DNA of 64,000 bases from positions 93,043-157,042 of the forward strand of contig VWZL01000813.1 of the NCBI GenBank assembly GCA_013396915.1, given 5' to 3'. The position numbers and the translations under genes were made by a program. Shown piece by piece: positions 25,941 to 38,255 of this stretch (positions within the stretch are counted from its first letter, which is position 1; each line of letters begins with the position of its first letter). The notes below the pieces were generated by a model. It saw only the letters and a program-made list of their open reading frames with translations, had not been told where the DNA came from and made no database searches. Origin of the DNA: Stercorarius parasiticus (taxonomy: Eukaryota > Chordata > Aves > Charadriiformes > Stercorariidae).

Positions 25941-25999
25941 AAATATATGATCTGCAGTCACAAGTTCTAAACTAAAATACTAATCATAATTTGGGTAAT

Positions 26000-26600
26000 A
26001 GAATCATAGAATCATAGAATCTTCATGGTTGGAAAGGACCTTTGAGATCATCGAGTCCAACCATACACACACAAAAAAAACCCCTACAATCTCTGTCACT
26101 AGAGCATGCCCTGAAGTGCCAAATCTACACGTTTCTTAAATACCTCTAGGGATGGGGACTCAACCACCTCCCTGGGCAGGCTGTTCCAGTGCCTGACCGC
26201 TCTTTCAGTAAACGAATTCTTCCTAATATCTAATCTAAACCTCCCCTGCCGCAACTTCAGACCATTTCCTCTGGTCCTGTCATGACTCACCTGGGAGAAG
26301 AGGCCAACACCCACCTCTCTACAACCTCCTTGCAGGTAGTTTTAGAGGGCAAGGAGGTCTCCCCTCAGCCTCCTCTTCTCCAAACTAGACATGCCCAGCT
26401 CCCTCAGCCTCTCCTCATACGGCTTGGTCTCCAGAGCCCTCACCACCTTGGTAGCTCTCCTCTGGACCCACTCCAGCACTTCAATGTCCCCCTGGTACAG
26501 AGGGGCCCAGAACTGAACACAGTACTCGAGGTGAGGCCTCACCAGTGCCAAGTACAGAGGCACGATCACTTCCCTGCTCCTGCTGGCCACGCTATTCCTG
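26000..26600 (-). mobile_element. CR1 LINE 3' fragment, antisense, about 0.6 kb
   Basis: Starts with tagaatcatagaatcatagaatc, the reverse complement of the CR1 3' microsatellite. It proceeds through ttggaaaggacctttgagatcatcgagtccaacc, the cctccctgggcaggctgttccagtgcctgaccgctc section and ctcctcttctccaaactagac to ctgctggccacgc. The reading frames 26099-26314 and 26342-26590 on the minus strand (for example [23 protein letters not shown]) are CR1-derived and not independent genes. Good preservation suggests a younger copy. Confidence 0.95.
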
Positions 26601-28245
26601 ATAGTTTTATTTGAATGTAATTAAGTATCTCAGGAGAACTAAGGAGGTAGTCAGTTTGTATATTTAGTATATCAGAACCTTTTATGTTAGAAAATTATAA
26701 ATTGGTTATTAGCAATTAATTGATAGAGAAAAAGTAATTTGTAAGTGGGTGAAAATTATGAATTAGGGTTTTAGCCAAAGCTAGTCCTTTCTTAGCTGTA
26801 TTAATTCTGTATGAAGATTGGGTCTGAAAGAAGACTCTGAATATTTGGATAGGTTTAACCATCAAAAAAAAAAGTTTGCATAGTATTACAACTTGCTTCT
26901 TGTTTGGAGTTTAATTTGAAAGCAATACCAACTACTTTTACATAGACTATGAAATAGCCTTCTATTAAAAGTGAGCATTGAAGTTATGCACTTATAAGAG
27001 ATGAATTATTTGAATATCTTTAATTTAAAACATATTATTGCAATTCTAATTATGTAACTTCCTGAAACAAATATAAGAGAATGTATTAAAAATATTTTAG
27101 AATTAATTTATTCTGTTCTTTGCCTTTCTGAATAAGGTAATATATTTTGCAGTTATTGAAATTTAACATTGATGCTTTCAAAATTCTTCAAGGTTATACT
27201 AGGATAAAGTAGGATGCATAAGAGTCAGTCTTTGTTTCCTTCAAAATTGAAAGATGTTTCTACCATTAAAAGGGGATTATTTATTTAAACTAAGTTTCAT
27301 ATTCAGTTCAGTAAGGTGTGTTGAGTTCATCTTTTTTAAGTTATGCAAGTGACTAATTGAAATTGGTGAATTCTGTCTCATAGGATATACTTGGTCTTGA
27401 ATATATCTTTTGAAAATTATTGCTAATTCTATATTTATTTTTTTTCTCTCCCTCCTAAAACATGCTTGGTGGTTGTGCTATTTAATTGGAGCTCAGGACA
27501 ATGGATAGCATTTTGCAAGTATCTGGGTAGATAGGAGTCAGGCTGTGATTTCATCAGTACTGCTGTTAAATCACTTTTCATCTGAGTGCTTGTTCCTCTC
27601 CCAGTTCTGTCTCTCCCTTGCACCAGCAGTAGGTTTCCTTGGCCACACCGTGAACTGATCTGTGGTATAATTAAGCAGGTTTTCCATGTCTGCTGTTGTC
27701 CAGAGCAGATCACTGATTCTTTTCTGAGCATGACTGCATGACTATTTGGGTGGTACAATGGAAAGGGCAGTAAGGTCTTGCAAACATGAAACTAAAGAAT
27801 AGTGTTGGTTTATATCGGGAGAAAACATAGCTAAGTTATTTTCAGTGTCTTTTTTATTTCTGAGCAGGCAAATTTCTTTTCAGAGAACTGTAGGAACGCT
27901 TCAGTTCCTTCTGAACTTCTCAGTTTCTGCAGCTTCTGCAGGCTGGACCAGGCTACTATTTCAATTACTTTATTTCAAATATCTTTTGGTTTTATTTTAT
28001 GAAAGTGTTGTATTCAGCACTATGATGAAATTGAAGGTAATATTTTATATGTATATTTTTTACAAGCTGTATTTTGCATAGCATGATTGTTAATTTGCTG
28101 CCTTACAGATCACAGCTGTGAGTTTCACTGTCAAAATAGCCTCTCTCATCATGCAAAAAATATTCAGCGTTGGTCACAATGGAGGCATGAAAGACAGTAA
28201 ACTATGTATTTCAGATTGTAATGCTGTTCTTGTTTTCTTTTGTAG

Positions 28246-28477
28246 CTGGTTGGTGGCGAATTTGATCTAGAGATGAACTTTATAATCCAGGATGCAGAGA
28301 GCATTACGTGCATGTCAGAGCTTTTGGAGCACTGTGATGTAACGTGCCAAGCAGAAATCTGGAGTATGTTCACAGCCATTCTACGTAAAAGTGTCCGTAA
28401 TTTACAGACTAGCACTGAAGTTGGCTTAATTGAACAGGTACTGCTGAAGATGAGTACTGTGGACGACATGATTGCAG
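28246..28477 (+). CDS. NBEA: NBEA internal coding exon (first in window; probably exon 2)
   Basis: This exon encodes 77 codons plus one base, starting LVGGEFDLEMNF and ending with DDMIA and the first base of an Asp codon. I recognise it as neurobeachin, a large (about 2,950-residue) BEACH-family scaffold and protein kinase A anchoring protein that acts in membrane trafficking of synaptic receptors. The stretch belongs to the N-terminal helical, armadillo-like region and contains the characteristic LLEHCDVTCQAEIWSMF. The acceptor is a pyrimidine-rich run ending in tag before 28246; the donor is GTATAA at 28478. The exon begins in phase 0 and leaves phase 1, which matches the next exon. No initiation exon lies upstream in the window, so the 5' neighbour is presumed to be exon 1 beyond the left edge. 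The exon number comes from memory of the human gene. The paralogue LRBA is similar, but the residues fit NBEA better. Confidence 0.95.
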
Positions 28478-31400
28478 GTATAAATTGCCAACTGGTAAAA
28501 TAATTATTACATTCTTGAACTGTCAACATTGTGTGATTATGGAAGGGTTTGGGATGTCTTGGTTTTTACTTAATGTGATATTTTGGTTAGTACTGCTATT
28601 AAGTCAGAAGTATTTTTTTATCAATTTCAGAAAAAATACAAAAATATATTCTTAGCTTAAAATAGTAGATCCATTGTTTAAAATAAGCACCCGTTAGCTC
28701 ATCTGAGAAGACGATGTTATCTTAGTGAAAAAAAAAATCAATTTTGAACATAATTAAGAACAATATGTTAGACTTTTTAACTGTCAAGATAACATTTTAG
28801 TTTTTAAGTGCATTGATCATTTTGAATTATTCAGATGTTAGAATTGTTATTATGATCCACTTTAAACATAACCTAGATCTGACAGCATATCAGAAATTAC
28901 TCATAGCTTCGAATGCTGGACATTAGGATAATATTAAATGATCCTTTCATAATGTATAGCTGCGCTCCCTATAGCATCTCTTCAGTTTTTATAGTTGTGG
29001 TTTTTAACATCCTATAATTTTTTACAGCATTAAAAAAATAACAGAATTTGTTCACTTACTGAAAGTAAATGGTGATGAAGGAGTTTCAGTTATTCCCTAC
29101 TACATCCTTTCAGTAGTAGGGTACAGATTACAGTCATGAATTACTAGAGGAGCAGGTTTTGTTATCACATTTAAATACGGCGGCTGAGAGCTACGTATGA
29201 TTAGTATTTATCTACTTATTTTTCTTAGGGAGAAACTTAAGCCAAGCAGTTTCTTTCAACTCGATGTGAAAGCAGTTCTTAATTTTCCTGTAGTTTGGGA
29301 CTGATAGTAGGATACTTAAATTGTGAGGCATTATTGAAAGATTGAAGAGGTTTGTCTTCCATAATTCTAAGATTTTAGTTTATGATCTGATTCCTGGCAC
29401 ATATATAGGCTTTGTGGAAGAGTAAACCAGCAAGGATTTCAGACCAGAAACAAGAGGAGGGTAACAGCAGCATGAAAACTGGATTATTCAGGAATGTTTT
29501 TGTCCTTGCCTTTCTTTCAGTATAATGGTGTCTGTAATATTAATATTTGGAAAAGCTGTGTTCTGTATTTCAAAGCAAGTCTGGCAAACACCTTGTTGAT
29601 TAGAAATGTATGTGTGTGCTAAATATTGTACTGCGAGATTCGAACTGAAGTATAACAGATCAATAGATTCACAGACCAATGTTTTTCACCAAGTATGTTT
29701 TGTTTTGCAGGACTCGTAAATATGTCAGAATAGTATAAGAGCAAAGATATTGTTTTATTCCACATTAAATATAAGACATTAGTTGATGAAAACAAACATT
29801 TCTAACTTGAAGTTTTTCAGGGTTTCACTCAAGGAAACAATGTGCTTACATCAGTAATCATACCAATAAAATTTGTCCAAGTTGAGCTCCCCTAAATAGT
29901 ACTTCTGTATGTGGCATATATATCTGTAATGGTGTGCCCATTAGCCAGAAATTTTTAAAAATGCTTAGCTAATTGTAGAAGTCAAATCAAGAATGTAGGA
30001 TCTGGCTTCCAGGAGCATTTGGGAATTGAAAAATCACTCTGAATTTACAACTATTTATATAAGTCAGGGGTAGTACATTAATAAAAAAAATCAGTGGAGC
30101 CTCTTCCCCATTAATCTTTTTCTGAGAGCGGTCACACAGTACTTCAGAAAGAGACCTTCTGCAGAAAAAAACATCAGTAAGCTTGCTCTTCTCTATACTT
30201 ACAGAGATGAAAAGAGCACATATTTAATTTAAAATCAAACCTGAAAATTGGAATTCTGATGGCATTTTAGCTCTACAGTGTGTGTCAAATTCTCTGAGTA
30301 GTCTTCTATATATTATGAGCAGGAATTTAGTAGAGTCACGCTTTGTAGAGTCTTTCTCTGATAACTGTAAATAGATGTGAATGTGGGGTTTTTGAGAATT
30401 TTTCTGACAAAAGACATGGAAGCAACCAAATTGGTCATTTTGCTTTTGTGTCTTGATTTCTGCAAGGACTTCAGCATCCATTTATAAATGACAATGCTGT
30501 TGGTAATAAGTCAGAAGTAATAAATGTGGTCATGTCATAATTATTTCAATGGTAGGCATTTGATGGCAAAATCGGTGACAACTAATGCAGTATCTGTGTT
30601 GCCTAATCTGCTATGCAGATGTTGAAGTCATAATTGACACCAGATGCATGTAGAACTGCTTTGCCCCAAATATTGCTATGAACTTTCCAAACTCAGAGAA
30701 TAAAGTAAGAAATTTTGTGGCAAAATGATTTTTAACATTCAGGGAGGATGTTTTGAACAAGAGCGTGTTAGTGCTTACTCCTAGGAAGCTAGTACCACTT
30801 TTTTCGCAAAACAGTTGCTCGTGCTCTGTCAACCCAATGTTTTGCAATTGGCTTTTATCATCTTTAAAGGGTACAGGTATTCCATTTTTTTATTTGTTTG
30901 TTTTGGGAGTTGTTTTGTTTGTTTTTAGGTCATCTCACTGGTTCCTTTGTGAAATGCTGTGATTAGACCTAGATAAGGTTTAAACAGACAAGACAGGCAT
31001 AATATCTGTTTTATGTTCTGACAGCACGCTTGCAGGACCAGTCTGAGTCTGAAGCCACTCTTCTCTGGTTTTATGAAAGTAAGACAACGGCAAATAAACA
31101 CGTACACAATCTTTTGCAGTGAGAAGAACTTGTCTGTCTGTTTAAAGGAATACTATCATATTCATGAGGCTTCTCAGCACTTTATATCACTTTCTGAGAT
31201 TTTGCAGATTCAATCTTAATCACCTTGAAAGTCTCAACTGTAATCCAAATGGGATCATTGCCACTTGTATTCCAGTTTACTTTCCAGAAGCATCACCTGT
31301 GAGAAGTCATCTTTGTACTGTGATAATCTTTTATACGAAGATAGGGCATGGTCAGACATTTTATCAATGCTTAAGAGGAAAAGATTTCTATAATACTTGC

Positions 31401-34400
31401 ATAGGCAATTGGCACTTTTTTTTTAAACAGCTGCACAGGATCGTCCTTGAGGAATTCACTTTAGAGTTCTCTATTTGCAGGTGATGAGTAGTGAAGCAGA
31501 TCATCTGCTCTGAGAGGCTCTTTGTGATAGTGTGTCTGTAGTACCTTCAGAGAAGTCTGAATGGTGGATGAGAAAGTAGCCTAAACTCCTACAGAGTGGA
31601 TATGTCTCCCTTGAGCCCTGTTTTATTTCCCATAGTTCTGTTGTGAATGCTGTAGGTAATTGTTCTAAATTTGCTGGAACTGAATTCTTAAGCACTGAAA
31701 CAGTCCCTAGTTTTTAAGGAAAAGTGGTAGGTTTTGACTGCTCTGTCATTAATGGGCTGTTAACAAGCATTTCTCTTTCAACTGGTTCCATAAGAAAAAC
31801 TGCAAAATTATCACATTCTCTACTGCCAATCTGTAGAAATTAATTTATTTCACCAACAGAGTTAAAATTCACAATTTCATGTCTGTCTGTCATCAAAAGG
31901 TTAAGGAGGCCTGAGGGTAGTTTTCCAAAGTTACATTTCCAGTGCTCTTTTATATGTCTTCTAAAGTTAATGCCGTACCATTCGTTTTGATATATGCTCA
32001 TTGTTACTTGAAAGACAGGCAGGCTCTTTTACCATTGTATTTTCATATTAAATTACTGAATTAAGCATTCCTTCAAGCTTTCTCGTTAATTTGTAGATCA
32101 TATACAAACTGCTTGGTATGAAAGCAGTCAGAAGATGCCATTAACAGAAATAAAATCTGTTGCATTCAGTGCATTTTAGAAATGCCTTTAAAAAGAGAAA
32201 TGGTGCCTATTTTCTCCTTCTGGATTTAGTATTATTTTACACAATCTTGTTTCTGAAATGAGATCATAGATACCAGTTATGGATGTGATCTTATTTAATA
32301 TTTAAAAAAAAAAAAGTAAACATGAAAAAAAATATCCAATTGTGGTATGATTTCTGACCTTTGTCTGTTTATAGATGAGTGGATTATTAGGGTTTATAAA
32401 CCAGATGTGGACTGACTCTTTTGTATGAGATTTCTAATAAGTATGAATAAAGTTACGTAATGGAGCACAGTTCTTTTTAAGTCTTGTTATATATTGAAAG
32501 AAGAAACAAACCTTCTTTAGAGGTGTTTACAGCAATATTTTTAATTAGCATTAAGTGCTTTGAATTCCACAGATGTTCTTTGCTTTGTTTACTTGTTACC
32601 TCCTGGGCTTCAATCTTTCAGGTCTTTGTTTTACCTAGAGTTAAGTTTTTAGGGAGTTTATTTCTCTCCATCAATGTTTTATTCATTATTTATGAATATG
32701 TATTTCTAATGCCTGTAGGTTATCAACATCATCAGCAGAAATAAGAAATTTTCTGTGCCATGAGGTAGTACAGGGCTATAACAATGACACAAAGCAGCAC
32801 ATGTTCAGTAATTTTAAAAACCTGACCATCATATCTATGTTTGACTGTATTAGTTTACACTTTTGTCATTTATGTTAGAAGATTATTTTTTTTTAATGAT
32901 GTTCCAATTTTCACCAAACAACATTTCTTCTGCACAACAATTTTTCTCTGTAAAGGAAGCAAAGGTAGCTTGATCTAAAAAGCAAGCTAAGACTACAAAA
33001 TAAGACTTGGGAAATTCTCAGCCAAAGATTAGTATTCCTTTGGGCTGATTTCCCTTTCTGAGTTTTCAGTGTGTTACTGTCCTCAAATTCTGATCACATA
33101 GAATACATGCAATCACTGCCAGCTTTACGTTGCAGGCTGGAGACTGTACAGTGAAGAGGGAAGATGCTTGTAGATACTAGAGGAGGAGCCAAGTCATAGA
33201 ATTCACCATTGTAAAAAACAAGGTGTTTTAGTTTTCTTGGCTTTATTTTGCTTTGCCTTAAGAAATTCTGTCACAAATATGATATGGCACTAATTTTAAA
33301 AGCAAGATTAAATAAACTCTTCCTTTAAAGAACAGGGTTAAAAAAAGTCTATTCTTGAACATTAGGAATATATTCAGATCTTATGATGAAAATGTCTGCA
33401 AATTACAGTGTTTTTGTTTTGCCTTTCCTGACATGCAGTTTCACTCACGGAAAAACTTACTATGTCTCCTGTAAATGAAATGATATTTCATTCTTGGCAC
33501 ATGCCTTTTGCTTACTGAGGACCACAGGCTGGTTTCATGGTGGAACAAGTTAAATAGATATTGATGATTTTACTCAAAAAACACATACGTAGCTATTTGC
33601 AGAGAGAAAATTTGTTTTAAAACAAAGTATCAATGTGAAATGTCCTTGAGAAGGATGGATGCTTTTTAAGAATACTCTTTGTCAGCCCCTTTAAGAATCA
33701 TCCTTTCACTAATGAACAAGGAGAGCCTGTAGTCCTAGAAATACGATATTAGCTTATTCACGTCTTCTACAAGTTTTATGGGGGGATTTTTGTGATTGTT
33801 CAGCAGACTGAAAAAGTTTGTTAATGCCCATTCTATTGTGTCATAGCTTTTTTGTTTTGGAAGCTCTGTACTTCCCTACTTGATCTCTGAATTAAATTTC
33901 TTATGCCACATCTGTGAAGATAAGCAAATTGTTTTTCCTCCTGCTAGAGGAAGTAGTAATTCTTAGTGCATTTTATTCCAGAAGAAAGTGTGGAGTATAA
34001 GGCAACGTCCAGCATCCCACAAGCTAACAAATCCTTAAAATGAAATTCTGTGTTTTAAAATAAAGGTCCAAGCACTAGCAGTTATTTTAAACCTGATACT
34101 CTCTGAAAGGCAGGCTATGTAATGCTATTACTTTAAATGTTAAAGGTTTTGAGATGTTTTAATGAAAGCTGTATTACATAAATTTGTTAGCAGTTCTGAT
34201 CACTTCTTTTTATTATGGTCTTTTATTGTTTTCTCACTATGATTTTTTTTAGGTTTTTTGGTGTGTTTTTGTTTGCTGCTTTGTTTTTCCCGGCCTTTCA
34301 TTCTGGTACAAGTTGGAAGCATTATCACTGTAGCAAAACCATACAAATTCTCAGTATTATGTACCGTGCTTAAGTTAAAGAAAAATGTCAAGCATCTTTT

Positions 34401-34769
34401 AGGTCAGAAATTTTTGAAAAATACTAACGTCAGAGGAATGAAGAAACCCTTATCCAAAAAGTATGTAACAGAAAGGAGAAACAGAAGTTCATAATGTATG
34501 ATGAATGTTATGAAATGGGAAGAATTAATTATTCATAAATTTAATAGATAGTTTGTACAAAGTCTGATGCAAAATCTAAAACTGCATATGTAATTTTTTT
34601 TTAATTACTCAAATAGTGAGAATATGAAATCCTTTGTAAAATATTTAAGGCAACTAAGTTTGGTTTTTGGAATTTGTGAATACACTTACTTTTAAAGGTA
34701 TTAACTTTTCAGCTTTTTTGTCAAAACAATGAAATTCAGAGTTCAGAATAACTTTATTTTCCTTTGAAG
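28478..34769 (+). other. NBEA: NBEA intron, 6,292 bp
   Basis: GT at 28478 and AG at 34768-34769, phase 1. The intron is AT-rich and, unlike most of the window, I recognise no CR1 or LTR piece in it. Short homopolymer runs (for example A at 32309, T at 34243) and a T/G-rich patch near 30878-30930 are the only simple repeats noted. No alternative exon is evident. Confidence 0.85.
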
Positions 34770-34870
34770 ATCTTCTAGTTGATATGTTGGGGGTTCTTGC
34801 CAGCTACAGCATCACTGTCAAAGAGTTGAAGCTTTTGTTCAGCATGCTTCGAGGCGAAAATGGCATCTGG
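34770..34870 (+). CDS. NBEA: NBEA coding exon, armadillo-like region
   Basis: With the carried-over base from the previous exon this gives 34 codons, reading [14 protein letters not shown] through MLRGENGIW. The acceptor is tttgaag before 34770. This is a weak polypyrimidine tract, but tttattttccttt lies just upstream. The donor is GTAAGC at 34871. It enters in phase 1 and ends in phase 0. The sequence [19 protein letters not shown] separates NBEA from its paralogue LRBA, which from memory differs at several of these positions. The following intron is only 250 bp, so this exon and the next form a tight pair. The identification rests on recognised family sequence and correct phase joining. Confidence 0.95.
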
Positions 34871-35120
34871 GTAAGCTGTGATCAGATAAAGCATTAAGTG
34901 TCATTCCATTAGAGCCTGAAGTTAACATAAATTGTCTCCTGGGACATATAAACTTGAATATTCTTTTTTGTGTTGATTGAACATATATTTATGAAGTATT
35001 TTTGCTAACTACTTTAGAATTAATTTGCTGTGTTGTTTGAAAACTGTCCAGTTTCCGTTGTAGCCTAGAGAGTACAAAAATGGTTGTATTGACTTTTGTG
35101 CAATGTTCTTGTTTTCACAG
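34871..35120 (+). other. NBEA: NBEA short intron, 250 bp
   Basis: GTAAGC at 34871 to tttcacag at 35120, phase 0. It is by far the shortest intron in the window, with no repeat inserted. The other complete introns range from 1.4 to 7.7 kb. Confidence 0.9.
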
Positions 35121-35216
35121 CCAAGACATGCAGTTAAACTATTATCAGTCCTTAATCAGATGCCACAGAGACATGGGCCTGATACCTTTTTCAACTTCCC
35201 AGGCTGTAGTGCTGCA
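35121..35216 (+). CDS. NBEA: NBEA coding exon, link from armadillo-like region to ConA-like domain
   Basis: Thirty-two codons in phase 0 at both ends, starting [18 protein letters not shown] and ending FNFPGCSAA. The acceptor is gttttcacag, which is strong; the donor is GTAAGT at 35217. The [11 protein letters not shown] part is the last helical stretch before the jelly-roll fold. FPGCSAA with AIALPP of the next exon forms the entry to the ConA-like domain. It lies 250 bp after the preceding exon, the shortest intron in the window; the next intron is 4,157 bp and contains two CR1 insertions. No irregularity in the reading frame. Confidence 0.95.
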
Positions 35217-36611
35217 GTAAGTTTTCAACAAAAATACTACAACTTGAGAATCAAATAAATTGCTCCTCATTTGCATTTCCTTTCATTTGTTTTTGGAAAT
35301 TATTGAAAAGGAAATTAGAGAAGTACATGCTTGAGTAGCATAGACCTTGCCTTCCATAGATTTGCAAGGTGGCTGTAGTGTTGAGAAGTTGCACTTGTGA
35401 GGTTGGAATGTAAAATAGCAGATTTTTGTCTGTAGAAATGATCATAAAAGTGAAAACTGAAAATTCCAAAGAACAGTATCATTTTATTTGAATAATGTAA
35501 TTGATATTATATAAATCAAGGCTTGAGGGAAATATAGGTATGAGCTTGTGCATGTCATCGCAATTTACAGTGACAGCTTAATCACAAATTTTATTATATC
35601 TTTTTCTTTTTGTATGAACTCTATCAGCTGTTTCCTTTCCCTCAAAGCAGTGATTTAAATGTGGTCTTCTTTAGGCTTTACTTTTTGAGATAACTTACAG
35701 TGGTGAAATTGTATTCCTTTCTAAACCTTCTCAAATAGATATTCTCTCTTCCATTCAGTGCATCTACATTCAGAAAAACCTACAAATAAATTAAAATACT
35801 ATATACAGATTTACAAATACAATTATTAGGGCAGTAAATACAAATGCTTAAAAAAGAAAAATCCAGATTTGAGGTTCAGTTCATTCTGATATGGAATAGT
35901 ATATGCTTACGGTAGAACTTGGAATCTTTAAAGTGGAAATAGTCCTGGGATCTCTGTCTCTTCATGCCAGTGCATGAAGGCTGGTAGGAGCTTCACTTGG
36001 GCTGTTCTACTTGTATTTCCTCAATAGCACTGATAGTTTTGTTTGGTTTTTTTTTTCAAACATAAACCACCACTTCCTCTTCTTTGTGAATACAGCTGTT
36101 GGTGTGGTAGATTGCATCAGGGAAATAAACTGGCTGAAAATCACTGTTTTTCACCTGGATTATTTTTGGCTAGATCACTTCCCTGACCTTGTTTGATATT
36201 CAGCTGCACAAAACAGATGTGTCAGCAAAACACATGGGGCAGATTGTGTAACGAATTAATTACTGAGTTTGAAAGAGGGAGTTTCATTTGCCACTGCTAA
36301 ATTAAAACCACAGTTAACCTCTCCTAAAAGTACATGCAGGAGGAAGACAGCTGTTGCAGAACGTGAATGTCTACAATGACACATACTGCTTTGACGTTTG
36401 TGGGCAAATGCTGATGAAATGTCTCTCTTAAACTTAATTTTGTATTAGAGCTTCAAAAAAAGTTTTGCAGGGAAAGAATTTCAAATATTCCTCCCTGTCC
36501 AAGGAGATGCATCAGTTACTGGAAATCTTATTTAAAATTAAGTTCTCCATACTGACAGTTTTACAGGGGCATAAAGTTTCTTGATTGAAAGGAACAATAG
36601 GCATGGGAAGA

Positions 36612-36988
36612 AAGAAAAGAAGAGAAGGCTCTGAGGAGACTTTATAGTGGCCTTCCAGTACTTAAAGGGGGCTTACAGAAAAGGTGGAGAGGGACTCTTT
36701 ATCAGGGAGTGTTACAATAGGATGAGGGGTAATGGTTTTAAACTGAAAGAGGGGAAATTTACATTAGATATTAGGAAGAAATTCTTTACTCTGAGGTTTG
36801 TGAGACACTGGAACCAGTTGCCCAGAGTTGTTGTGGATGCCCCATCCCTGGAAGTGTTCGAGGCCAGGCTGGATGGGGCTCTGAGCAGCCTGGTCTAGTG
36901 GGAGGTGTCCTGCCCATGGCAGGGGGTTGGAACTAGGTGATCTTTAAGGTCCCTTCCAACCCAAACCATTCTGTGATTCTATGATTTC
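36612..36988 (+). mobile_element. CR1 LINE 3' fragment, sense
   Basis: Consists of agaagagaaggctctgaggagac, acattagatattaggaagaaattcttt, cactggaaccagttgcccagag, gccccatccctgg, ggcagggggttggaactaggtgatc and the tail attctgtgattctatgattt. It lies in the intron between exons 35121-35216 and 39374-39495. It is truncated on its 5' side and about 380 bp long. Confidence 0.95.
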
Positions 36989-38061
36989 TCTTTTCTGGGT
37001 TAGGATCTTGTTTCACATACCACTCATCATTGACTGTGTACCTGTAAATCAAGAAATACGAGTTTCAAATTTACATTTCTGGAGTAGTGCCTGTTGGATT
37101 ACACTATGAAATTCTGTAGAGAAGTCATCCTCTGAAGTGGACCAAGGACGGTTACTTATAAAATGACCCAAACAACACAGCACTTGATTAGAAGAAATAG
37201 AAAGGATGGGACCTAGTTTACTAGCACTGAGTTCAGGTTTTCAGGTGTGATGCACAGTGAACATCAGACAGGGAAACAGTGTAATGTTTACCTGGCATGA
37301 TAAATATCACATTGGTCTTCTTTAATGTTGTGTGCATGCTCCTTGTATGAGCAAGACTTCAGTGGTACTATGAAAGAGCCAAGAGTCTACTGAACCAGCC
37401 TGCCGATCTGCTGGTGAGATCTGCTTCGCTACCCTGACTGAAGGGCTCTTCCCAGTACCGTGTTACATCTCTGCCAGTCTGTATAAGTAGCACATTAGTC
37501 ACTCCGTTAGGAGAACACCTTGTGATGGTGGTAGTATTCCCAGGTGTTGTTCCTGTTTTCATCAAGCAGCAATTTTCCTGTTTCAGAAGGGGAACTCCCT
37601 CTCAGGAGGCAGGAGTGATATCCCAAAGGAATTCCTTGAAATGTGTTGTACTGGGCAGTTAGTACCAGGCTAGTAGCAGAATTGGTGTTACTTCTTTTGT
37701 CTAGTCAAATACTAGCGTGATTTGAGCACGTTGCTGTATCTAATTACAGAATTTACTGTGAGTTCCCTATCATTCTTAATAACCTATTTCTCTGCTCTTA
37801 AAACTTTTTCAGCAATTGCCTTGCATATAAAAATAAGGAATAGTCAGCCCCAGCCTGGACCATTTTTTTACATACTTGACTACATTGGCATAGAATCTTA
37901 GTGTGGTTATTGTGACTCTATTGCCAAAAGAATCATGTTCGTTCTCATTTTAAGCAATAAATGAGCTTGCTACAATTCTTCATAGTCTTCTGTGTGAGTC
38001 AGGACAGTACAAGATTTGAGCACTCCTGAAAAAGTATTTCCAACTGTGACTAATAAGTATC

Positions 38062-38255
38062 ACACAGAATCACAGAAGGTTTGAGGTTGAAAGGGACCTA
38101 TGGAGGTCATCTCAGCCAACCTCCCTGTGCTGAATCAGGGCCACCTAGAGCAGGCTACCCAGGACCCACGTGCAGATGGCTTTTGAGCATCTCCAAGGGT
38201 GGAGATTCCACAAGCTCTCTGTGTAACCTGTGCCACTGCTCAGTAGTATCAGTGG
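38062..38255 (-). mobile_element. CR1 LINE 3' fragment, antisense
   Basis: The plus strand reads cacagaatcacagaaggttt, gaggttgaaagggacctatggaggtcat, agccaacctccctgtgctg, gagcaggctacccaggaccc and tccaagggtggagattccac. It is about 190 bp and 5'-truncated. It lies 1.1 kb from the sense copy at 36612-36988. Confidence 0.9.

Larger units (their letters stand above)
1..28245 (+). other. NBEA: NBEA 5' intron (left part outside window)
   Basis: No NBEA exon and no CpG-rich promoter is seen before 28246, so this is read as the large intron in front of the second coding exon. Repeat pieces are listed separately. The stretches 133-3798, 4991-7924, 8431-9956, 10975-11954, 12463-14944, 15498-19282, 19813-22589, 22986-25335 and 26601-28245 hold AT-rich unique sequence in which I see no gene. 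Exceptions are a GT/GA microsatellite at 3354-3376, A-rich tracts at 6449-6497 and 20484-20547, a tandem duplication at 25011-25175, and a possible conserved AT-rich block near 13700-14060. A slightly GC-richer, CA-interrupted patch at 6290-6700 has no recognisable family. Confidence 0.8.

Noticed and set aside
26099..26614. Reading frames on both strands as genes
   Set aside because: All lie inside the CR1 copy at 26000-26600; plus-strand frames are antisense shadows.
27435..27758. 107-codon minus-strand reading frame
   Set aside because: No recognised family, no splice or promoter signal, and length within what chance gives in 64 kb.
1..28245. NBEA first exon or promoter inside the window
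   Set aside because: No CpG-rich stretch and no open frame ending in a donor with the expected N-terminal sequence was found.
28164..28529. 121-codon minus-strand reading frame
   Set aside because: It is the antisense shadow of the NBEA exon at 28246-28477, whose conserved plus-strand frame explains its openness.
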